A DNA stretch of 64,000 nucleotides from Fasciolopsis buskii (GCA_008360955.1 LUCM01004891.1:124001-188000), one strand, 5' to 3'. Positions 39,669 through 53,475 are shown, numbered from the stretch's first letter. Made by a program: numbers and translations. The notes: a model not told the origin generated them from the sequence alone.

Positions 39669-42360
39669 ATAGCGATAGAGAGACAAACGCTTATATCCTC
39701 TCAGTTGGCTAAATATTAGAGATACGTAGGGCTTATGTTAGAAAGTAGGTTACCTGACAATTGGGTTTTTACGCAGAAATGCCCAGCTAGTTTCATTTCG
39801 CCCTACCTAAGTATACGAGTTCACCCGTAACCCATGGGTGGGTTCTGAAACGCTGATTTACTTCTGTACATTGCATATACACCTGATCAATATTCCTCTT
39901 TTGTAAATCAGTCATTTTCCATGGTTCTCAAAGCTTTTGTTGAATTATTCGTCAGTTCTAATTTATTTATGCTGAAATCTTATGAACAGAAATCGCTATG
40001 TTCAGTGTTATTTGTTAGTCTGAAGTCAACTGATCCCAATGTAGCCAGTATTTTTCGACAAATCTCTAACTCATCAAACAGCCTGAGGGAAGCTAATAAG
40101 GCTAACTTGTAACTGACAAATATTGTCAAACGGTCGATCAAACAGAAACATTTTCTGCATTTCCATCAACTCTACCATCTCGATCAGTAGGTAGTTATAA
40201 GTCATTGTGTGAAATCCCTTATGATATTCCATTTTCGTGCGTGTCAAGCATGGCGCATAAATACGTGAAGAAATAACGTCGCCCAACAAGGTTATTAGTA
40301 TGAAACCGAACAAGATTACGTGTAGTCTAAAATATTCGTGCAAGTCAACCGTTACATACAAACGTCGCTGAAATAACTAAACGGCTTAGACCGTGGAAGT
40401 CCCAAGAAATAAATGGATTTTCAGTCAGAATTAGGCAAGGCCGCAAAATCATTTCATCTTAAATGCGATTATGATTGCAACAAAACTTTACTGTGTATAC
40501 TTACCGCTAGCCGAGTACCCGTTGTTTGTATGTTCGTGATCCGCAGCGAAATTCTTTGACGAATGAAGCCACGTTTTTCGTCATTAATGGTCTCATCAAG
40601 TCCACCCAATTCTGGGATAAAATGAATCTACCTAACAAATAATTGTGAAAAAATGAAGCATGCAGAAGAATGCATTTGGTCAATTTGTCTATGGGGATTA
40701 CAAATAGGCAATCACTTGGGGCTACCTTAGGGAATCCGTCTCGACATATAAAAGGATACTTTGGCTTCTTCAGTAACCCATAAAGGTGAAACCTCTTGTT
40801 AGAACTTGCGATCAAGAAATTTTCTTGATTTCTGAGGTATAACTTCCCCCATATCGTCAGACGAATCAAAATTTTCCGATGGAAAGTAGGATGTTTACCT
40901 ATGCAGGCAATCAAATATCAAGCAGATTTATAAATGAAGATATTACTAAAGCAGCCACTAAAGCAACTAATATATCACCAAAATCGGGATGCTATTGTGG
41001 AACCGACAATGGTTAGGCTATCAAAATCGTGCAGTTTCGCAATGAATGTAACAGGTTTCAGCGTGCCCACAGCTGGTGAGCTTCCTCTTCAAAGACCTAC
41101 CTAATAATTGTTGTTTTTTGTATTGTTGTTACGAAAATAATTAAACACGAATTTCATTTTAAATACTCCGTCATCAAAGCGCTGAATGGGTCGACAAGGC
41201 CTTGTAATCATTCATTTGCATGTTTCTGTAGGACGACGTTCTTCGGCTGCACGACCAAGCGCCTTACCGAACTCATCTGTGAGTGCTACCTTGTATGGTT
41301 GGGCACTGGGACATTTAAATCACTTGGTAGTGCAATCAGTTCACGCCTAGCACAGGCTGAACACACTGTGAAAGTGACACAAGCTTTCTGGACCCTGCAT
41401 AAGATCGGGGGTCAACAGTCTATATTGGCAAAGTGTTATGTGTTGAGTACCGAGGAAGCTGGCATGATCTGTCTCCGCAGTCTTCCAATGTGCACTCAAA
41501 ACAATGTGTGGTTGCCCTTCAACTCCCCAGGTCCACCCTCCGTCCCAACGCAAATCCTAGAATGCAGCACAATTAGCACAGCTTGTTCACCTGTTTCCTT
41601 GTTATGCATGTGCACCACAGATCCCTTCCGCACACATAATTTTAACTGACCAATCCAATTTCTTTAAAATCCGTGTAACGTAGCCTTAAATGTACTGATC
41701 GTAGTTACAAGTCGGAATATCGAAATAATGCTTGCATTTTGTGTTCAGAATGTTCATTCGTGCTGAGATATCTCCTTTGAAAACTGAACAAAGCATCGGT
41801 GGAGTTTCTAAGGTCGATCAACATATAAATATTTAGTGACCGGAAAGAGCTAACATCTTTGCACTGACTGAATATGTTAATGACGTACGATGAACTGCTG
41901 AGTAGCTTGATCTTCCGCAATTCACTTTTTGACACTAGACAGCGGCATTTTCACACCCTAATGCATGGGTTTACCATGCTATCGGGCATATGTATTTTGT
42001 GATAGTTTGCTTTTTCGGAGAAAAAGTTACCGACTGCCGTAATGCTCATTAGAATCGGTGAAATTAATTTATCCAGAGGACACTCAGTAATTCGACGAGG
42101 ACAGTCACACGGTTCCAAAAGATGCTTGGTTTCAAAAGCTCAAATGCAGGTAAAATATAACAGTCTTGAGATTGCACTCCGTTTGGCAAAGAATCTGTAC
42201 AAATGTGATCGGCCTATATTGTTTTGAGAGAACCGGAGACAATAAGCCGGTGTCGTTTGGTTTATATCGAACACCACGTTCATTTACTCGGGACTTCATG
42301 GGACTGTCTCCACTGGTGATGACAAGCGACTGTTCGGGAATTGGCTGGTATCGACACTAA

Positions 42361-42475
42361 AACGCATTTGATTGTAAAACTTGTCTTGAGAAAGACTACC
42401 CACGGTAGTCGAAACGTCGGCGCATTACATCTACCAAAAATGCCGTGTTATTAACATTATATCATTCACAATTAA
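42361..42475 (+). repeat. Hairpin repeat family C, copy 1
   Basis: Shares about 110 bases with 63795-63905 and, inverted, with 57977-58050. It contains a perfect 7-bp hairpin GACTACC-CAC-GGTAGTC (42394-42410), then GAAACGTCGGCGCATTACAT, and ends ACATTATATCATTCACAATT. It is probably the 3' end of a retroelement; no coding sequence next to it is recognisable. Confidence 0.65.
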
Positions 42476-45452
42476 AAACGCACCTACATCCAAACCTATT
42501 TCAGTTCGTAGTGCGAAACCGAGTATCCTGATCAACCGTGTATAACCAACTTGGTGATCAGCGAAAACCCAATTACGAGCTATCGCCTCTGAAATCCTCT
42601 CAAGCCCATTCTGCCTCAGCGATTCCACTGTAACTGCATCTTTAATGGCGTGTTATAATCTTTCCAGACCAACCCAAATTGTTGAAAGCTCTACCCTTGG
42701 GGACGAAACGTTATTAAGGATGTGCCAAGCTGCACCATGTTGTGAGCAATTTGATTGCGGAAGATACCACTGCAAACTATTGAAAGATCCAGTGATTTTG
42801 GATAAAGCTCCGTATATTTGAGCAAAATAAAATGCAGCGATTGTGAGTAGTACGATAGGATTGTTTATTTTCTGGTAGAAAACTCAAAAGGTAGTTTTAG
42901 CAAACGACGTGCATTAATTGTCTAGGCCAGATGAAACTGAAGTTCAAAGCAAACTGTGGCCAAACCTATGTGACCAAGTGCGAATCAGTAATTAGCAAAG
43001 CACAGATAACATCCTCGTTGACACTTACACCTGGTTGCTGGAAATTCAGTTCTAATTCCAGTTCTGGATGATTCGTTACAAGGTTAATTAACACCACAGT
43101 GAGGCACTGTGGAAGATTTTGGGCTGACAAATGCTTCTCCTTTCCCTCTTGATACACGTCGTCCAATTTGTGTTAATTGCTGAAATCGTTGATTCGGAAG
43201 TCGGTGAAGGGAATTTTAATTCAGACCATAAGATTTTTGGGAACATCCTATCGATTATGACTGATTATCGTTTTCTGTATTGACAGGTAATTTGCTATGT
43301 AGAAGACCTAGCTAAGGCCAACCTTACCTCAGAGGGAGTGGACAATTGAGAACACAAAGCGCCATTCGATTTGCGTTTGTTTCTGAATCATCTGAACAAC
43401 ACTCTATTCTTTCATGCTGCCTATAGTACAGAAAACATGTTCACATTTGTTCATCACGTTTTCAGTTGCACTGATGCAAGTGAAATATAACTTTCCCAAT
43501 TGTCTGAACTAATCGACGATTGACAGTTAAAACATAAGTGTAGTTTCATTTCAACTATAATTTGCAAAGTGGAAATCATATGGCACTGACAAAAAATGCT
43601 ATCGCATAATCGTCAACTCGTCCAGAGGAACTCGAAAATAAAAGAAAGTTGAAAATCTCCTCGAATTCCCCCGCGTCCATCGCGAAAGTGATTTGTCCGG
43701 AAAGCAAATAACTGCATGTTATTGTTCGTTGTACCAAAACAATCCATGAGGGAGTTCGTTAATTATATAAAATGTGTTTTCGCATTCCGTAAGGGCGCAA
43801 TTGTCTGTTAGGTTAAATTTTTTTTCAGATAAATTTCTTCAAAAACATGTGTCAGTCGGTAGTAGTGAAATACTCAAGTATTTGAGTACTCGGAAATCAT
43901 TGATCGACTGTGTTAGTGTTTACCACTTTCGGTCAAGTGTTTGTTTTCCTGTAAAACGGTAATCAATTAGGAACACCAGGCTGTTCAATGAGAGAGTTCT
44001 GATCCATCATCCAGTCGGTTATCAGCATGCTCGTCTGTGCGAGACAGGAGACGGAATGCTGACACGAGGGAACTTCCGAAGTAGCTGTTAGTGTGCAGTT
44101 ATTAAGATGAGCGGAGAGAGGAAGCAAGTGTTTGAATGCACCTTGCATCTGCATAACTAGAGATAATGCCATCATTATTTACCCTCGTGAATGTTCAGGA
44201 TCAACTGGTGTTTTAATTGCGATTTATCCACACCTAGGAGGGTGCCGAATTACTGTCGAGAACTTAAATGAATGCTGGAATTTATGATCATAGAAAACAG
44301 TGCTCAGTCGGAGAAGAAATGTGCAATATATTTTCAATGGACCGTGCTAAGTATACCAGAGGGCAATAAGGTACAGGTATCAACTTATTTCTCCACGATT
44401 TAGTTACCTGCTACTAAGGTACTCATGGCCATGAAATACAGTTGAGGAAAACAAATTCATCCACTGTCACTGGAAAATCGTTGCACACACTGAGCAGCAA
44501 AAACCATCAAATTTCATTTGAGGTGAATTCCAAAAGACGACGTCTTTCTCGCTATCCGTATCAAAAACCACCCTGTGACCCAAAAATTACAATTCTCCGG
44601 ACCAAAACATCTACTAATAGCAAATAAGTGTAGTGACCATTGGATGAGACGAAATTTCGTCTCGCACTAAGAACGTAACTTGATGGTGCAGGGTCGCGCG
44701 TTCCTGTACATCGTTGGCCAATTTGGTAATAAGAGGGAAGGATGCGTCCGGTGATGCACTTGACTAACCGTCGTTCACTCTATTCGTTATCAGGTGCTGG
44801 TTAAGGATCCGTGCACGAACACCGCAGGTGGTGTTGCGAACACTTTGCAGTCTGTGCAAGCATTTTGCCGTAAACTAAGCAATGTCAGGTGAACATATCT
44901 ATTCTAATTAAATCTATAGACATATACACTTGCAGATTCAATTACACTGAGTGTATTAGATCTGTTTCTGTAAAGTCGCTCTTGTGACAAGTGCCTTCTT
45001 ACTCAATGAACTACATGAAAATCTGATTATTGGCAATTAAATTCAGAAGCTATTTTACCAATGTAATGTTCTAACCAGTTATGAAATACTGAACCGCTAG
45101 ATTACGAATTTAGAGGTAGCCATTAGGCGAGATCGCATTCTGCTTTCTAAAATTGCCTAGGTCAAGCATAGGTGATCCGTTCTTTAGGCCTGATGGCGAA
45201 GAAAGACAGATGCCCATGTTCTTTGTCACCATTCAGCTCTTTAAAGTTCACTTTTTTCAACCGTTGGACTTGCGCAAACTTGCTCTGGTTTTGACAGCTG
45301 TTTGATAGCACGGTCTGGTCAAATAGGGGAGAGAAACAGTGAAAGTAAGACTGCAAAGTAGAGTTGAAAAAACTATTGCGAAGAGGAAAGGTTCCGAAAG
45401 AGTGGCACTAAGCCTTCAACTCTCACTTGGGGAAACCCAAACCAACCAACCG

Positions 45453-45455
<3 letters not shown>

Positions 45456-45488
<33 letters not shown>
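45456..45488. repeat. AT microsatellite (33 nt)
   Basis: Sixteen AT units, preceded by an imperfect AACC run (ACCAACCAACCGAAC). It is the longest simple repeat in the window and probably length-polymorphic. Confidence 0.9.
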
Positions 45489-45490
<2 letters not shown>

Positions 45491-48400
45491 ACCGAGACCT
45501 GACTGATTTTTTGAATTCACATGCCCTTAGGGCGGGGCCAGACATCCTGGGTCCCCAGTGTACCTTTCCACCGCAGAAGCCGGTAAGGACATAGCCGTAT
45601 TCTTCATAAGTGGCCAACGGTTGGTTTGTAATCGAAGTTTAACCAACTCCAATTGACTGATTATCGATGGTGAGGCAATCCATTCGGAACACCTCAGTCA
45701 TGAGAAGGCAGTTTGTGGACCTTCCTCAGCAGCGGCTGTTTAAGATGCGTAGCTACTTGGGAGCTTTTCGAAAAGTGTTTAGAGTCTGAAACACCCACCG
45801 TATAACATGCTAGAGCAAAATCAGTGTTGTGTTGCGATTATTCAAAGGCGCCGCTCTGTCTTAGATATGGGACAATGAGTTGATGTATCGGTCCGAAATG
45901 AGATTCCCTACTTTCTTGAAATGTAGTGCACCGGAAGGTTTTTAGTCATCATGCTCCGTGCTTCGGTCACCTTTTTCGGTAGCTCAGTAATTATTAATAA
46001 ATGGGAATGTAAAAATCTCAACCCCAGGTGGGCGATAAAATTATCGCTAAATGCATAGTAAATTTCGTCAGAATGAGGAAATCCACGATTAGCGCTCGCA
46101 AATCTATCTATTTTTCCTCCCAAACTGACTGCGTTGAGTCATCTTTCAAATCGGACTACTTTACCATTGAGGAGAATTAAAAAGACTTTGACACAGAAGA
46201 GGAAATATCGTGAAGAGCATAGGTGCGCGCAAATGCAAATATAGCCATAATTTTGTGTACACAGACTGCTCGTCTGATAAGACCGAGAACCTCAGTCTGA
46301 TTGTCGCAAAAACGAAAAGCACAAAATGCACTGAAGTGAAACAGTCAAAATGCAGTCAGACGAATTGTATAACATAACTGCAAGACACTCACGAATTGAC
46401 GAAACCCTTAGTTTGATGGATACTTCCGACGTCGACAGAACGACTAAATGTTCACGTGATACTCAGTGGTGGCAATATGTTTCGGTCAAGACCTAACGGG
46501 GACTGCCTTAAATGGTTACTGCATATTCCTTCTTTGAATGTTTTAGTTAGTATTATTAAGGATTCCGATACTTGTGATTCCTGGAGTTGACATCCAGTTA
46601 TCGGTTTAGAGCTTAAGCTCGTCAGATGGGCCTCCGACCTGGTTGGTCAGACGCCTTAACTACTTCTTCCAAGTCAATTATGGCGGTCCGAGGATCTATC
46701 AATAACTCCTTGAATGAAAATCAAGGAGACACTCCATTAAACTGAGACGCTGGCCTCTAAGCCGCCTAAAAGCCTAGCCAAGGAAATAACTCATTTTAGT
46801 TGTGTGCACTAATTTCGGTCTCTGAGGAATTGCGATAACATGAATATAAATTTGGTATCCATTTTCTAATACTGTCATTTTGGCTTTAGATTACGTGATT
46901 GTTTCCATCCGGGAAATAAACCTAGAGGATGAATTGTGTCATCTAGGTCCTGGCTCACTTGTCGATTTAGAAACTGTCCAACCGGGGATTGATGCTTCCC
47001 CTGCGGCTGGAGTGGGCTTTAAATATATCGGGGCAGTCAAAAAATACTCAGTCAGCCCAACGTCACAGTTCGCCTTCTACCAGTGGTTTAGTCAGCAAGC
47101 TATGAAGTGTGTAATCCAATTATTCCACCTGAATGTTAGGTTGGGGATAGTGAACCGATGAACCAACATGGTAAACACCATTTGCAAAACACCATTTAGC
47201 GATCAGCGAAGACAGTAATATGGACCGTTATAGGAAAGAAAATTTCTGGCATGCAGAACTAATCAGACGAGTTAATCATTTCTGTCATTACGGCGACTAT
47301 GATAATAAAATGTTTTGGAATAATCTCGGAGCACATAGGGCATGCATCAAAATTATTAATTATTAATCGCTGAATCCACCAAAATCAATACCGGATAAGG
47401 GGACTGCTGCAGATTGTTTGACATTTGTTGTAAGAGATAGCCGCCACTGGACAGTTGTGACAATTTTATATCCCACGTTTAATTTGCTGAGCAATAAGTA
47501 CGCTAATCAGCAACCGTTGTGTTTAGCCTAGGTGACTGGAATGGTTTGGTTTGAAATCGTCCATAACTTGCAAAATACAAAAACAACTCCCTTTTGAAAA
47601 ATGCCTAAACAAGCCCGATTTTTAGGTTTCTGGGTCACCTTGTTCTACTTTAAAATGTCCCATCCTGACGTTATTCCTACCGTCAGATCCTTGCAACAGC
47701 GACCTGTGTCCCCTTTCTGAAGGGTAGCCTTGCCTGACCGACGAAAATCCTCCCAAGCATCACTATTTGACTTTTGAAGGAACTTATCATCTGTCCACGT
47801 TCCTAACAATTCAAATGAAATTCTAGTGAGAAACTAAGACAGGAGTGCACTAGTATAGGGATGGTGGGACAGAAGAATATCGGTTATGCATACCTGAAGA
47901 GCGGCAAAAACCGCAAAACCGGTTGTGAGCTTCCGGGAAAATTTTGTTCATCCATCCGTTTGCCAAAAATACCACTGAGGAGCGACTAGAGGACTTCATA
48001 TCAGTTCTTCGATAAAGTATCGAGCCTCAGGCAAAGGCGTATGACGCGATGACATCACTTTTATCATCCGTCAGTCCAGCAAAGATACGACTGTCATTAA
48101 AATGTATGATTCATATAAACTTTGGCTCAAAGTGATATCTCAACAATGCTTCAACCGATTGGAATTTCGCAGTGGAACCCGCGTTACCATCCCTAGGTAA
48201 AAGAGTCACAGTCTGACAAAGTAAGTTTCCGCGCATTGCTATAGGAGAATTTTCAATGCAACATCTAATACTAATTATTCTTCTTCAGTTTAACTTCAGT
48301 ACTTTTTTACGTTCGTGAGTGTGTCAGGGACATATCTCATCCTCTTATGGCGTCCACTATGCCGTTTGAGTGAAGAAACTCAAAAATATCAGCTGTTAAA

Positions 48401-48600
48401 CTTATGAGTAAGTATCGGTCCTCACGGGTGAAGAGTAAAGTGAACACGGGAATTCGTCGGATTCCAAGGAATACACTATGACCAGCCGTTGAACGATTCA
48501 TTCAGTAAACCTTTCCGTGGCCGTTATATTTTCTTTGACATGCGTCGAGCATGAATGTCATGAAAAGGACAAGCTCGATAGCCACTAGGCGACTACTACA

Positions 48601-48783
48601 AGAGGAGCAAAGTGCACCGTGTACCTCAAGTTCGCAGTGCCATAGAACCACATAGGTTCTCATCAGGTCAGGTATGGTGACAAGCTGGGCGTGCCATACA
48701 CCGTCAAAGTGACCCGCTGATCTGAGGTTCGAATCTCTGACCGTTTTTAGTGACAGACGCCTAATCCTAATCCGCCGTCACTT
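48601..48783 (+). repeat. SINE family B copy, plus strand
   Basis: Contains ATAGAACCACATAGG, CAGGTCAGGTATGGTGACA and AGTGACCCGCTGATCTGAGG, then GGTTCGAATCTCTGACC, a strong pol III B box. The reverse complement of 19055-19330 is a second copy. The head-to-tail order with a B box suggests a tRNA-derived SINE. The A box is not clear. Confidence 0.6.
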
Positions 48784-50069
48784 ACAAATCGACAAAAATT
48801 TAGTCTTGGATTCAGAACAATATTTTATTTGTCCTATTTTCGCTCTATCTGATAATTGCCTGGATTGACACATGTCCGTCTCGGCTGTCTCTATCATTGT
48901 CACTTGTAATCAACATAAAATATAAACTTCTGATTCTTAACCGTTAATCGATGCATGCTATAATTCATCCTGTTTTCTGCGCCTCTCGGTGGCAATTTGT
49001 CTTGCGTATAGATCATGACAGACTCGATGCGCCGGAGCAAATGCGTTCAATGGGAGCTTTCTCCTCGTCCTAGCTGCTTTGCACGTTTTCGAACAATAAG
49101 TTCTACTGCCAGAATTAGTCCTACACCGGGGCGTGGAGAAGAGCTGGGGTGGGGATACGGCCGGTGAAAGGAGCAGGCAATAACTTAGAATATCTTTCGT
49201 CTGTTTCTCATACAATGGAACACATGCGCTTGCACACAAGCACACGTATCTGCATGAACATAAAAGTTTTTGGGTCACGGAGACAGAAAGAAGATTGGAA
49301 GCACACGTGCATATTCTCAAATCGTCTTTCAAACAGGTGTTGGAATAAACTGATGGGATATTATCAGACCTCATTCCATTTGATCTTTATCAATCAACCG
49401 AGTCTCTACTACCAAACAAGCTGTCCTGATCCACCCTAATCCGGTGCTCCGCAACGTCTCCCGGAGGGAGCAGAGAAGAAATTTCTTTTCGAGTAGAGAT
49501 AAAGATGTGTGGGAAGTTGCGCATCAACAGTTGAAAGTTCGTCAAATTATTTGACCCAGTTATAACCCTGAGCGTGGATTGCAATCAGTGTGATTTGCTT
49601 TCGGACAATGAGAGTAGATTTGTGGCACTTGTACGCGACTGCACGTAATACCGATTTCGATAACCAAACAGAACTTTTTAAAAAATGCTAAATCTAACGA
49701 AAGAACTAATTCCCCCCCACCCCTATCGAATTCCGGCGCGAATCCAATTCATTTGTGGAACATATCGATGGAGAAATAGTAGACTAAGAGTTCGGTTGAC
49801 ACTTGTCCTCTATGGACCGTTAACAAATCGACAGATGACTTTAGAATCGCGAAGCAGCATTATTTTAATCACTCAGTTTCAAATGGTGTTCATTCATGGC
49901 CTAGATTGTCCGGATTTGGATACAAACCCAATAATCATTGTTGATTGGTCTGCGATTTTCTTTATTATTTCCTGGTTCTGTTGATGCAAATGACGGCTGT
50001 ATTTCTTGTGTTTAGAACGAACCACCAATGACAATAAGTTTAGCACTGAGCTCATACATAAAGGATCCA

Positions 50070-50090
50070 CACACACACACGCACACACAC
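50070..50090. repeat. CA dinucleotide tract
   Basis: About ten CA units interrupted by one CG. Confidence 0.85.
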
Positions 50091-51352
50091 CCGTTCCCTC
50101 CGTTTACTGCCCTACAACTGCCGCGCACTCACATTTGCGTTACCCGGGAAATTTTTTATTTCTAAAATTGCATGGGAGAAAATGTAAAAAATTCATGAGG
50201 GGCAAATTTTTTATTGGGCTTTATCTGCGCCGAATGATACCGTTCAAAGATGATGATAATTTGAAAATTCAGACTGTCCAGAAACCAAACTATACAACTT
50301 AGACGAACATCGATCAAAATAAATTGTCAAAAGTTAGCAGTTTATTGTGAGTTATAATGCTAATTGGATAGAAGAGAGAAGGTTAGATTGAATCCATGGG
50401 TTCTCGCAACAGATTACCCGAAGTGAAGAACGCGTGGCAATTGTTGTGTTCCCGATGCTAATTCCGAGTAGAAAACAAACTGCACTAAGGCCGACATCAT
50501 CTAAAATGCAAAATCGCAACTGGCACATTTTCCGAGTTTTATTTCCTTGATCACTTGGTTCATCTCATTTCCGAAAACAAAAAGCATTTTTAAGGAAGGG
50601 GGATTGGGGAAACCGTTATGAAGTTGCGACATGTAAGCAGATTCGGAACACAGCAGAATTAACATGTACTAGCTGTCTTGCAATTGTGAGTTCTTAAGCA
50701 CCGAAGCAGTCTCACGTATTTGAGTGAAATCCAAAAAATGTTAATTTCATGGGGAAACATGACATACAACCGTTCGTTTTAGAAGAGTTATATTTTTAAA
50801 TCGGCAAAGCCAATGACAACTCACTGTCGTATGATAACATCTAGAAACAAATAACTTTTTCCTGACTAGCCGACATTTGCGTTAATCTGTTGTTGGCTTG
50901 ACTGTTATTTTATTGTACATTCTTGATTTTACTAATTCCCACTTTAGCTTTTTTGTAAGTAGCATTTGTTCTGGCTCGCACGTCCAAATCATGCTGAAGT
51001 TAAAATATGTCACGATTTCATCATAATGACAGATCGCCTGATCGAGCCGAACTGCATCAGATTGCATTGCTGCAAAGATGAATACATGTACATTTAACGA
51101 TTCCCGGCTTCTAATAAGTCAGTAGGAACAGAGAATAAGCTTTAGTTTGTCGGAAAGTTACCTCCGTCTATGTATTGCAAGAGATGGAGCAGTTGATTAG
51201 TCCTCTTCTTGTGTCTTTTTACCTATTACAGTTGCGACCGTACGAGCATCCATCCGAAGTCATTTTTCAAAATAATGCGGCATAGTTCTCACATTCATAA
51301 AGAAATTAATTCCACAAGTTATTTGGGTATTTTGCCTGGTACCTTGATTCAG

Positions 51353-51844
51353 ATGGCCCTCAATCAGTAGACATCCATGGCCCAGAAGAAACCATTGATC
51401 TTCTTAAAAATGCGTTGGATAAACAGTTGCGTCATTTGCAGGAAGGCCGTGATTATTTGGTCAAACAGGATCCAAAAATGAACGTTTCTAGCCCGATACG
51501 TTACGTCTACCAAGACCGGCCACAGTATTTACTCTGTGTGACTAGTCCTTACTTCGATCGTGCTCAGATACAGTGGTACGGTTTGCTGAACATCAGCGGC
51601 CAGTGGCATCCGATTGCACCGCTGGAGTCATTTACTCGCGTACTAACTACTGGGCAGAAAAACTTTATTCTGGCCTCAATGATCCAGCTAGTGTCAACTA
51701 ACAGTGAACGAACTCCTCTACGTTGGACAGCAATCAAATGTGTGGGCAAAGACGGACCGATGGACACGACGGAGATTCACCGGGATCTGTTAGAATCAGA
51801 GTCCGATAAAATGGTTCTGAAGCTCATCGATCTAAAAAGTTATG
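51353..51844 (+). CDS. Exon 5: complete Ig4 domain
   Basis: The acceptor is TACCTTGATTCAG, chosen because it alone continues phase 1 from exon 4 with a good pyrimidine tract; the donor is TATG|GTGAGT, phase 1. Length 492, residues 490-653. The frame is open upstream of 51353, so the AG choice rests on phase and tract. It has an N-terminal helix-like charged segment (about residues 500-530), then PQYLLCVTSPYFDRAQIQWY (C551, W564) and WTAIKCVGKDG (C619). The charged lead-in before the first strand is longer than in a usual Ig domain. Confidence 0.87.
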
Positions 51845-53349
51845 GTGAGTCAGTTAACACTCACATTGGTCTAGATGTTTTCTCTTCATCTATTATGTAG
51901 TCCCGAGTAGTAATCGATTATGAACTCGAAAAGCTATGCGGGTTGCTTCCGTGGAAACCAACTCATTTTAGTGGAAAATTCACATTGTTTGCCACGGTGT
52001 TCTATATGTGAACTCTTCTGAGTGTAGAAGAGGGGCACACTGGGATACAATTGTCGTGTAGAATGTCGACCCTCAGACACTTACAGTGAACCAAACAAAG
52101 CACTACCAAATCTAATGAAAGAGTCGAATTCATAAAGTAACACATTTAGAAAGTAGGCCGTAAAATTCCCTTTAAAAACTTTACTGACCGAAGGAATTTC
52201 AAACTCAGATTGGCCCACTCAGTCGTATCACCTCAATTTCAGCTTTGTAGGCTGCAAACTTTACTGCTTTTTCTTATGCCAAGCTGGATATTGTCATTTT
52301 CCCTGCCAGTATCAATCGTGTCAACCTTTATATCACTACATACATTCGTCTTGTTTATAATTCTTCTTGCTCACCTCCACCTGGATATGCTCCCATAGGA
52401 AATTCAGTCCACACGGTGAATAATATCAGAACTGAACCGAATTCATATCAACGGTTCATGAGTAAGGGAGATACAGTTTCACCACCTTTCAAGAATGAGT
52501 AAGGAAGAACTAATCCTGAGGATCGATAGGGGGCTAATTAATCAACTGGTTGGTTTTGCAGTGCGAAACTCAGTCGGTTGAGTAAAAAATAAGCCGATGC
52601 AAGTAGATTGAGGCCGAACAGTAAACGATGATGTTAGCTGCCATCGTTTACGAAAGAACTACGAAAATGTCTACGGTATTTGTTTTTTTCAGGAAGTGCA
52701 CATCATGGTTGAGGGGCACATTATAGCTGTCACTGATATCTTTTCCGATATCTTTTTTCCCGAGACTCTATGTTAGCTCCTTTTTAAATTAAAGACCAGC
52801 ACATTAACTAGGTTTGAATTTAATTGAGAAGGAAATTGAGAGAAAATGCTTGAGGTTACTATGTACCATAGAGCTTACCAATACAACAGTTGAATGAATT
52901 GGTAAAATTAACAGAATACTCAACAAGAAAATGAATATTTGCTCAACTGAACGATGAACGCGAAAAATGCTCAACGAGTGCGGGCATCGAAGTTATTAGA
53001 AGCCGTACGAGCTGATATGAAAACGCCTTTGTTGTGCTCGTTAATAGGCATAGCTTGCGTGATCGTGAATTTTTTTTAATTGATCACCTTGCGGGCTGCA
53101 AGACCACTAGTAAATTCCTAATAAGCAAAAGTCAGAGTAAATCTGACTGTGAGATCCTTTGCGTGACTGCAACCTCTCAATCTTTTCTAGGTCAAATGCT
53201 TTTCTGATTCACGATGGTCGTGTTTGCTAGTGATATCTGGCACAGAATTTGTTTAATTAAAAACAATTGTATTCTAACTGTATAAGTATTTCTCACCTGA
53301 AGAGTCTCCACATTAATTATGCATATCTTCCTCTGTTTGGTTAATACAG

Positions 53350-53475
53350 CACCTCCGGGAACGCCCTCCGTGTCCGGATATAAACACAATATGTTGTATC
53401 AGGAGGGAACAAATATCACGCTAAGTTGTGAAGCCAGAGCTGGGACACCGCCCGGCAAGTTGATATGGCTTGAAG
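53350..53475 (+). CDS. Exon 6: first half of Ig5
   Basis: The acceptor is GGTTAATACAG and the donor GAAG|GTACGT; phase 1 to 1, 126 bases, residues 654-695. It encodes APPGTPSVSGYKHNMLYQEG followed by TNITLSCEARAGTPPGKLIW (C680, W693; NIT sequon). This resembles nephrin Ig3, which has the pattern P-x-I-x-G...EG-x-x-x-x-L-x-C and GG/GTPP before the Trp. The domain is completed by exons 7 and 8. Confidence 0.9.

Larger units (their letters stand above)
36888..51352 (+). other. Intron 4 (14.5 kb)
   Basis: GTAAGT to TTCAG. Holds AT microsatellites (39652-39668, 45456-45488), a hairpin repeat (42361-42475), a SINE family B copy (48601-48783) and a CA tract (50070-50090). A GC-richer segment at 41230-41640 reads WLGTGTFKSLG...SSRLAQ in one frame and may be an unrecognisable LINE remnant. 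No exon with an Ig motif was found in it, and the phase from exon 4 to exon 5 is continuous without one. Confidence 0.6.

Noticed and set aside
41299..41649. 116-codon open frame, possible exon or LINE remnant
   Set aside because: No Ig features, starts at a non-ATG codon, and the weak resemblance to a LINE C-terminal region (SSRLAQAEHTVKVT) is not enough to call it.
42381..42420. Hairpin plus GAAACG considered as a second hammerhead ribozyme
   Set aside because: The seven bases before the hairpin (TGAGAAA) do not match CTGANGA in this or the other copies, and the flanks do not form stem I.
46570..46672. Minus-strand tRNA-like stretch (GTAGTTAAGGCGTCTGACC)
   Set aside because: Resembles an A box, but the B box is poor and no second copy was found; too weak to annotate.
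48958..49374. 138-codon open frame on the minus strand
   Set aside because: Cys/Arg-rich with no domain motif and no splice context. Length is within chance for a slightly GC-richer patch.
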